From Syngnathus acus (taxonomy: Eukaryota > Chordata > Actinopteri > Syngnathiformes > Syngnathidae), in the NCBI RefSeq assembly GCF_901709675.1, contig NC_051095.1, positions 3,161,956-3,225,955 of the forward strand: a DNA stretch of 64,000 bases. The letters are read 5' to 3'. Below are positions 57,335-64,000 of this stretch, in pieces. The notes below the pieces were generated by a model that worked only from the letters and a program-made list of their open reading frames with translations, was not told the origin of the DNA and did not search any database. The number at the start of each line of letters is the position of its first letter. Within the stretch, counting starts at the first letter, position 1. The translations under genes were made by a program, and so were the position numbers.

Positions 57335-59696
57335 CAGGGCCGGTTCTAGGAATGCATATAAGAGGGGGCAGTCAGAAATGTGAAGGGGGCATGTTTTTTT
57401 GTTTTTTTTACACATTTTTATCACTGTTTGTGTTTTCATCACGGCAGTTGTTAGCTGTGTGCCCAGATCTCAACCTGGAGAAGTGGATTGCACTCTGTCA
57501 GGCGTCTACACTAAGACCTGTCCAGCTTGGGTGTCCCACCTGAAGACTAAATCTTCTGCTGGTATAGCTCTTAGGGTCACTGAGGCAAGCAAACCCCCTG
57601 ACCACAATAAGGGGGCAATCCCTCAGGGGGGGGACTGAAAAATAAATGAAATAAATAAATGAAAAGTAAAATAAAATATCCTTCCTCCAGATTTCAACAA
57701 CCAAGCAATAATCATTTTCAACAACATAACATTCATCTTAACTGGATGGCCTAATTCTCAAAATCATTTCAAGCTAAAGGAAAGACTTGTCACTATCATC
57801 AATATTTACAAAACTGAAAGGAAGTCTTATGAAAATAAAATCATCAAACATCAAGTTCTCAAACTAATTTATAAAAACAGAAACATTTATAATTTTTTAT
57901 TTATTAGCTAAATAACTCAAAATAGTTAGGGAACTAATTTGTACAACACAACAGTTACGAACAGAACATTTAACATAACTTTTTTTTCTTCTTTTTTTAA
58001 TGTATTTTTTTTATTAGCAACTTAATAACTAAAATCTCCTCCTTTCTCATTATTTTTTCTCCCCACTCCACTCTACAACAAAATAGTTAGGGAACTAATT
58101 TGTACAACATAACAATTACAGAGCAGAACATATAACACATAACTTTTTTTTCTTTTTTTTAATGTATTTTTTTATTAGCAACTTAATAACTAAAATCTCC
58201 TCCTTTCTCACTATTTTTTCTCCCCACTCCACTCTACAACACCAGTCTCCTATTTCCTTGTGCAAAAACTCTCACAAATTCATCCATATCCAAGTTACTC
58301 GTTACGGACCTCTCATGGGCTAAGATGACCAAATGTATCTTTCGCTTGTGTAACATGGTGCGACGAGAAGGGGTTAGGACACGGTGACAATGTGGACAAG
58401 GAACGCTCACACGATGCTGAAGACACACCAATTACCAGGGCTGTTACATACAATTTATGCAACTCAGGAAAAGCTTCCTTGTACTCCTGTAGGTGTTTAC
58501 AGACAGTGGATAGGTCTGTTTCATTTGGACATTTCTTGAGCAACATCTGTTTTGCCACAAGAATTTCATTTTTTAGATTATCTGCCACAGTGCCAGCCAG
58601 CGCGGACAGAGGATGCAACTCGGTTGAATCTAGAAATGTGCTGGATTTGGGTGCAAGACTAGATATGGCTCTCATCAGCTCAACGTTCTTCTGAGAAAAT
58701 CTATTCTCCATTTCTGAAATGGCCCTGTCAAGGATGTTGAGCAGAGACCTTTTCAGAGACTGAGAGGGGGAAATGGTTGGATCGTCCGAGTCTGTATGGC
58801 CCACAGTTGAGAGCACGGCACTTTGACCAAGACATTTGCTCATTGTCCTCCTTCTCTTTGGAGGCGGTGCATCATCCCCAGCAGCTGCCTGAGATGACTC
58901 TCCCCAATCCTCGTCTTCACGGAGGCTTTTTAAGGACTCCAGTGCTGCAGCAACAACCTCGGAAGCACCGCACATATCCACAGACTGAGACTGTAGAATT
59001 GCATTTGCTGGTTTCAAGACACCAAGCACCAGCACTAGAAACTTTCCAGTCTCAAAGAAGTGACGCCTCGAAATTTGACACAGCAGGCCCGATGCCTCGG
59101 TGCACAGGTCAACAGCAGCACTATCATCCTCTGTCATCTCAGATAGGATACTGACAATATGGTCTTGATTGTCAACAATGCACCTTGTCACCTCATAGTG
59201 GCTTGTCCATCGGATTTCAAGCAGCCTTTTAAGGTTAGGTGCATTCTATTCCTCAGACACATAGTGGTGCTGAAAAAACTTGTGCAATGAACTAGAGAGG
59301 TTAAAAAATCTCTTTGCACATGGTTCACTCTGTATGGCATGCACAACCACTAAGTGCAGTTGATGGTTGTAGCAGTGGATGTATGGGATATGCCTAGCAA
59401 TCTTGTTTTGCAGCAGAGCTTGTACACCACCTCTTATCCCACTCATCACAGAAGCTCCATCATAACACTGGCTAAGTATGTCGTCAGCACTGTAGCCAGC
59501 ATCAGAAAGGTGTGTCAGTATTTCAGACGTGATGTACTCTGCATCAAGTTGATGCAAGTCAATCAACCCAATAAGATGCTCCTCTGGCATGGAATTGCTG
59601 ACAAATCTAATCATCACAGACACATTTTCCACATTGCACCAGTCCCTGGTCCCATCACTTTTGAGGCAAAACCCTGCAGAATCAGCATTTTCATAT
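57335..59696 (-). mobile_element. hAT (ZMYM1-like/DUF4371) transposon relic B
   Basis: The left boundary is a hAT-type terminus, CAGGGCCGGTTCTAGG, at 57335. It is followed by the 57.36-57.65 kb segment, a 160-bp tandem duplication (57919-58240) and the transposase pieces (58234-59632, minus strand). The right end again joins the L2-like LINE 5' UTR near 59700, so the opposite terminus and transposase N-terminus are missing. Confidence 0.68.
58234..59632 (-). pseudogene. hAT/ZMYM1-like transposase pseudogene B
   Basis: The same structure as pseudogene A: DUF4371 part 59632-59246, the TAG after Y-V-S-E-E, continuation through C-E-R-S-L-S-T-L to about 58400, and a frameshift into the final R-T-M-L-H-K-R-K-I-H-L-V-I-L-A-H-E-R part. 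It keeps the E-I-R-W-T-S-H-Y-E motif intact. It is not functional. Confidence 0.78.
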
Positions 59697-60427
59697 TTTT
59701 ACATTTACATGTTGAGTGAGGTGTAAACAGTCCAATAGTTGCAGGGGGGCAGGAGGGGGTGTCGACATGGATGTTGTTAACATCACCTAGTATGGTTAGA
59801 TTAGAGGAAGTGTAGTAGGCAGCCGGCTAACTGTGGAGGTTCGCCGCGGTCCAGGCGACCGTGGGCCGACCGCGCCAGCCTCACCAACACCGTCCTCTCC
59901 TTCCTCGCCAGCTCCGCCCGACAGGGCCTCTCCGCTCAACTTATGGCCCGTTGCGGTCCCGGCAACTGCGGCCCGACCGCTCCAGCCTGCACGCTAAAAC
60001 CAAATGCTAAAAACTCAACTTTAATAATGGCTAAAAAATAAATAAATAAAAACACTAAAACTAAACTAATTCCGGTGGAGAAGCGGCGAACAATCAGCGC
60101 CAGCGTCCTCTCCCCAGATTACTTCCTCCAAATGTTCAAATAATAACACATGAAAGCCAAATTGAGCAAATTGGCTATTTCAGAAGTGGTAGCCCTTTGC
60201 CTTAATCAGTACCCAGGAAGTAGCTCTTGGTTTAAGAAAGGTTGGTGACCCCTGCTCTACAACATGCGTGGCACCTGATACAATTGTGTTTCGTCTCTGC
60301 TAGCGGCACTTGTCTTTGTCCTTGTCTCTTATTTAACCTTTTTTGAAATGTTGGCACTCGTATGCGCTGCTGTGACAAGTAAATTTCCCCGCTGTGGAAT
60401 GAATAAAGTTCTATCATCATCATCAAT
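59697..60427 (-). mobile_element. L2/CR1-like LINE remnant and LINE 3' tail
   Basis: Bases 59697-60160 match the GC-rich 5' UTR end of the LINE at 3235-3670. This copy retains CACCTAGTATGGTTAGATTAG, which copy 5's remnant lacks, so it is closer to the unit 1 version. A (TCA)n LINE tail ends at 60425. Confidence 0.6.
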
Positions 60428-61576
60428 TGGAAATGTTTCTTATTTCAAATTGAAATGCAGCTGATGCACTTTGTTTAAAACAGGCTGTATGCATAGTTTA
60501 TAGTCAATTCTAATTGTATTTACTTTCTGGGTCATCTCGCTGCTTTTCAGACTCGCACTACTCAACTCGCTACGTTCATTTTAGTATCTCTGAAGTGCTA
60601 ATTATGATGGTTCTCACTTTGGGCTGTAACAAGACTGATTCAATGTATTTATTCTTATCACTTTATTCTGAGGGCATTTTATTGATCAGTTTGAGCGGAA
60701 AGTATTCAATCAATAACGACCATTTGGATCACAAAGCATCTAGTTATCAAGTTATTATTGATGATGGATGTCATGAGCAGTGAGGACAGTTCACAGCAAG
60801 TACTGCAAATCATATTTTAGTCAATAGAGGGGGCCACAAGACCGATGCAAGATCTTGTAGCGCCACATCAGCTGGGGCAAAACTGACACTCGTCATCCAA
60901 AACGAAATTTGAAAGACAGCAAATTGTTAACAAATGCTTTATTTAAGATAAGAGTGTTAGTGCCGTTAAGTGAACTTCATGTACCTTATCAGCTAGCTTT
61001 ATAGTAGACGGGAATACAGTGCTATAACTGTTGGAATTTTAAGTTCATAAGTTTGGAAAATTAAAAGAATGACACAAATCAAAGTGGTGCACACCAGCAT
61101 AAATATGCAAACGATGAACTATGGAAAAGCCATCGTACATTAATTAAATGTTATACAGGAGAGTATGTAATTAATAATTAACATTTCACGATAATGGAAA
61201 TAAAATTGTATCTAATCTTTCCAAGAAAATCTTTATATAGCCTCCTGAATATTATATAAATAATAAATACTCGAGTTGTTCGACTTGTTTTCTTTTTATT
61301 CATTTATTTTTGGCAAATTAAAAAGTGAGAACAGAGTAGGCAATCAGTGATTTGCAACAAAACTGGCCATAGTTGAATCTTTCATCCAGCGCTCCACTTT
61401 TCCACATGCAATATGGCGGAAAAGTTGACCTACGTTCAGCAATCAAGCTGGGTTTATGGATATTTTCAATGATAAAAGCCATCGACGGTCACGTGATTTC
61501 ACGGAAAGGCAAACTTTAATTTACGTTGTAGTTACGCAGCCCACCAGGGGGCAGCGCTGTTTCAACACGTGGTTTA
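60428..61576. repeat. Upstream block of copy 7
   Basis: Paralogous to 3967-5115 and 37965-39056, without the 75-bp deletion of copy 5. No gene is recognised. Confidence 0.5.
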
Positions 61577-61628
61577 TTTATATATATAAATATATTTTTA
61601 AGACGCGCACACACACGCACAGTCATAT

Positions 61629-61700
61629 GCGGGAGTCGAACTCATGGTCCATGCACACAAGACAGTCGAGTGTACCACGACACTTTCAGCCATCCTCAGT
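61629..61700 (-). other. tRNA-like (SINE-head-like) sequence before copy 7
   Basis: The same A-box-like and B-box-like arrangement as at 39107-39176, fully preserved, ending 16 bp before the CRE of copy 7. Confidence 0.42.
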
Positions 61701-61715
61701 TACTGTTGGAGTGAG

Positions 61716-61746
61716 TGACGTCATCGCCAGGCTGAACTCCAATTGG
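61716..61746 (+). promoter_or_regulatory. SXY-like promoter module of copy 7
   Basis: TGACGTCA (61716-61723), 18-nt gap, ATTGG (61742-61746). It retains the ACTCCA that its higher-order partner, copy 5, has lost. Confidence 0.65.
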
Positions 61747-61877
61747 CTTGCCTGAGAGGTAATCGAAGCGCGTCCTGCGCTTCGCTGTTCTTTCCGCGTT
61801 CGCCTCTTGGACGACGAGTCGCAACTATGACCGAATACCCTGCTTGACGAAAATCGAGAAACAACTTGATGATTACA

Positions 61878-64000
61878 ATGAATTTACTTGCATTCTTTGT
61901 TTTGGCTGTGCAACTATACAGCGTGACGCCTGGTAAGTTGGACTTTTCGGTTTATTATTCGAAAGATTGACGCTCTTGATTTGGAAGTGACGCAGTCATT
62001 ATTGTTTATTGCTTTCGTTTTCGCCACTCGTCTGTTGCGTCGTCATTTTAAGTTCTTTCACCTGAACGCCCGTTTTGTCGGAGTTATACGGGAATACATC
62101 GCTATTATTATGAATGTAATAAAGTTGGAAAACTTAAAAATGGCACAAATCAAAGTGATGTGCCCCAGCATAAATATGCAATCGATGAAATATGGAAAAG
62201 CCTACGCACAAGAATGAAATGTTGTACAGGGGAGTCTTTGCAATTAATAATTAACATTTCACAGTCATGGCAATACAATTGTGTCTCTTCTTTCAGAAAA
62301 AAACATTGTATAGCCTCCTGACATTATTATTTCGATAAGAGTCGTCATGTCTCCGTAAATGATATAAGGCAGTTCTTTTGTTCAGACAAGTCACATTTTT
62401 TTAGATGTTACCTGCTGACAGTTTCGACTGTGAGGAAGACTGGAGACACAGTCGAAACTGTCAGCAGGTAACATCTAAAAGTTGTACTAAGTTCATCTTG
62501 TTTTTCCTTTTCAATTACTTCACTGGTTCTTCTATATCAAACAAATTATTTTAGGTGTATTTACCTGACATGTTCTTCCGCCTTCATCAGATCTGATGAA
62601 GGCGGAAGAACCCGCCGAAACATGTCAGTTAAATACACCTAAAATAATTTGTTTGATATAGAAGAACCAGTGAAGTAACATCTAAAAGTGTTTCACTTGT
62701 CTGAACAAAAGGATTGCCTCATATTATTATTGGATTTTTTGTGTGCAAATTAAAGAGAATGGCAAAAGTTATGTCATTAAGATTTCTTTCATCAGTGGAT
62801 GTTAGTCACTGCTGAGGGGCATCGAATATCTCGTTTAGGGCGTCACACTGAAATCTTAACATATTAACAACTGAAAGAAAAAAACATAGGCAGGTTGTCA
62901 AATTCAAGTTTGACAAGTTTGTGCGGAAGAACACGTTTGGAGAAACATGACTTTTAGATGTTACCTGCTGACAGTTTCGACTGCGAGGAGGACTGGAGAC
63001 ACAATCGAAACTGTCAGCAGGTAACATCTAAAAGTGTTTCACTTGTCTGACCAAATGGATTGCCTCCTATTATTATTGGATTTTTTGTGTGCAAATTAAG
63101 GAGAATGGCAAAAGTTATGTCATTAGATTTCTTTCATCAGTGGATGTCAATCACTGCTGAGGGGCATCGAATATCTCGCTTAGCGCATCACACTGAAATC
63201 GAACATAACAACTGGGAGAAAAAAACAAAGGCAGGTTGTCACATTCAAGTTTGACAAGTTTGTGCGGAAGAACGCGTTTGGAGAAACATGACGTTTCCAA
63301 TTTCAAGTGCCGCAAAGTTCCATCTGCAGGCAGAATCATTGAAAATATGAAGATTGATTTGATCATGTGTGTCATTTTTGTGTTTGTCTTTCAGTCATTC
63401 ACACGTTCAATTATTTCCAGACGGGCTCTCAAGTTGCAAAGCTACCAGAGTACTGGGAGGCCGCGTATGTTGACGGCGTTCAGATTCTGCACTTTGACAG
63501 CAACCACAGGAAAGCAAAAGCGAAACAAGACTGGGTGGACAAAATCACAGAAGATGAGCCGCACTACTGGGAGAGAGAGACGGCGGGCAGTATTCATAAT
63601 GAGCAGGCCTTCAAAGTCAACATTGAAATCCTTAATAAGCGCTTCAACCAAACTGGAGGTTTGTTTACGTCCAACCTTCTGCTCGTCAAATGACACTTTT
63701 TTTGTCACTGCTGGCTTCTCTCTGATCATCGTCCTCGCTGAATCTTGTGCGCCATCCTTTCAGGTGTTCACATGTTTCAGTGGATGTACGGCTGTGAATG
63801 GAATGATGAGACTGGGGAGGTTGATGGTTGGCAGCACTTCAGTTACGATGGAGAAGACTTCATATCATTTGAGCTGAAGACGATGAGCTGGATCGCAGCA
63901 CATCCGCAAGCTTTCATCACCAAACTCAAGTGGGACCAAACAGACGGGTACAATGAAGCCTGGAAGAATGCTCTCACTGAGGTGCTTCCTTCCCTGTTGA
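61878..64000 (+). CDS. MHC class I heavy chain copy 7 (partial, runs off window)
   Basis: Exons seen: leader 61878-61932, alpha1 63395-63658, alpha2 63764-64000 (237 of an expected 279 nt). The frame is open so far. The second alpha2 cysteine is Leu (CTT 63985-63987); the 159-equivalent is Ala. Groove features include Gln at 9, F-Q-W-M-Y before the first alpha2 cysteine, Q-H-F at the 114-116 equivalents and N-I-E-I-L-N-K-R-F at the end of the alpha1 helix. Intron 1 is the longest (1462 nt) because of a tandem duplication. Alpha3, transmembrane and tail exons lie beyond the window. Confidence 0.85.
62403..63029. repeat. Fold-back elements and 346-bp tandem duplication in intron 1 of copy 7
   Basis: The first palindrome (62403-62476) and the second (about 62514-62679) are followed by an additional copy of the first (62956-63029). 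The surrounding sequence from GTGTTTCACTTGTCTGA (62688) to GAAACATGAC (62951) is repeated from 63034 to about 63292, an offset of 346 bp. The junction (GAAACATGAC/TTTTAGATG) is in the middle of intron 1 and leaves splice sites untouched. Confidence 0.75.

Larger units (their letters stand above)
48007..64000. repeat. Higher-order duplication unit B (incomplete)
   Basis: The second copy of the unit described at 25796-48006, carrying class I copies 6 and 7; the window ends before the next BEL/Pao position would be reached. Confidence 0.85.

Overview
The window is vertebrate genomic DNA, almost certainly from a teleost fish. It carries a tandem array of MHC class I genes with compact fish-type introns, interrupted and flanked by retroelement families common in fish (BEL/Pao LTR element, Rex1-like, L2/CR1-like and RTE-like LINE pieces, hAT elements) and by (ATCA)n, (TCTA)n and (TA)n microsatellites. 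I could not identify the species. The class I proteins look like the teleost U lineage: Tyr7, Tyr59-equivalent, Arg84, an NxT sequon at position 86 and the T-x-x-K-W motif at 143-147. All copies are on the + strand.

Layout: the last coding bases of class I copy 0 (1-108); nested LINEs (about 233-3966); copy 1, a pseudogene (5432-8084); copy 2 (11651-14260); copy 3 (18238-20673); BEL/Pao element A (21310-25795); a bZIP terminal exon (26320-26946); a telomere-like minisatellite (27.3-28.2 kb); copy 4 (29285-31871); a dead hAT/ZMYM1-like transposase (34.9-37.2 kb); copy 5 (39359-41811); BEL/Pao element B (42797-48006); a second bZIP exon (48536-49162); a second minisatellite (49.5-50.6 kb); copy 6 (51620-54260); a second hAT relic (57.3-59.7 kb); and copy 7, cut off by the window end (61878 onward).

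Each complete gene has seven exons: leader, alpha1, alpha2, alpha3, transmembrane/connecting peptide, and two tiny cytoplasmic exons (55, 264, 279, 309, 117, 18 and 29 nt). The series copy 4 - hAT - copy 5 - BEL/Pao - bZIP is repeated as copy 6 - hAT - copy 7, so the array is built from a higher-order unit of about 22.2-22.5 kb that itself contains two class I genes. Alpha3, transmembrane and tail exons are almost identical between copies, whereas alpha1 and alpha2 differ mainly at predicted groove positions.

The most interesting points are these. Four of seven copies have lost the second alpha2 disulfide cysteine. A CRE-plus-CCAAT (X2-Y of SXY) promoter module has a fixed 18-nt gap in five copies, is shortened by 6 nt in copy 5 and has lost its Y box in copy 4. 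Copies 2 and 4 share a nearly identical tract of about 3 kb that is interrupted by a solo LTR only in copy 2. Small introns 3-5 are always multiples of three and stay open in copies 3 and 5. Fold-back elements in intron 1 share a stem-loop with compensatory base changes. Truncated bZIP terminal exons travel with the array next to a BEL/Pao element that sits on the junction.
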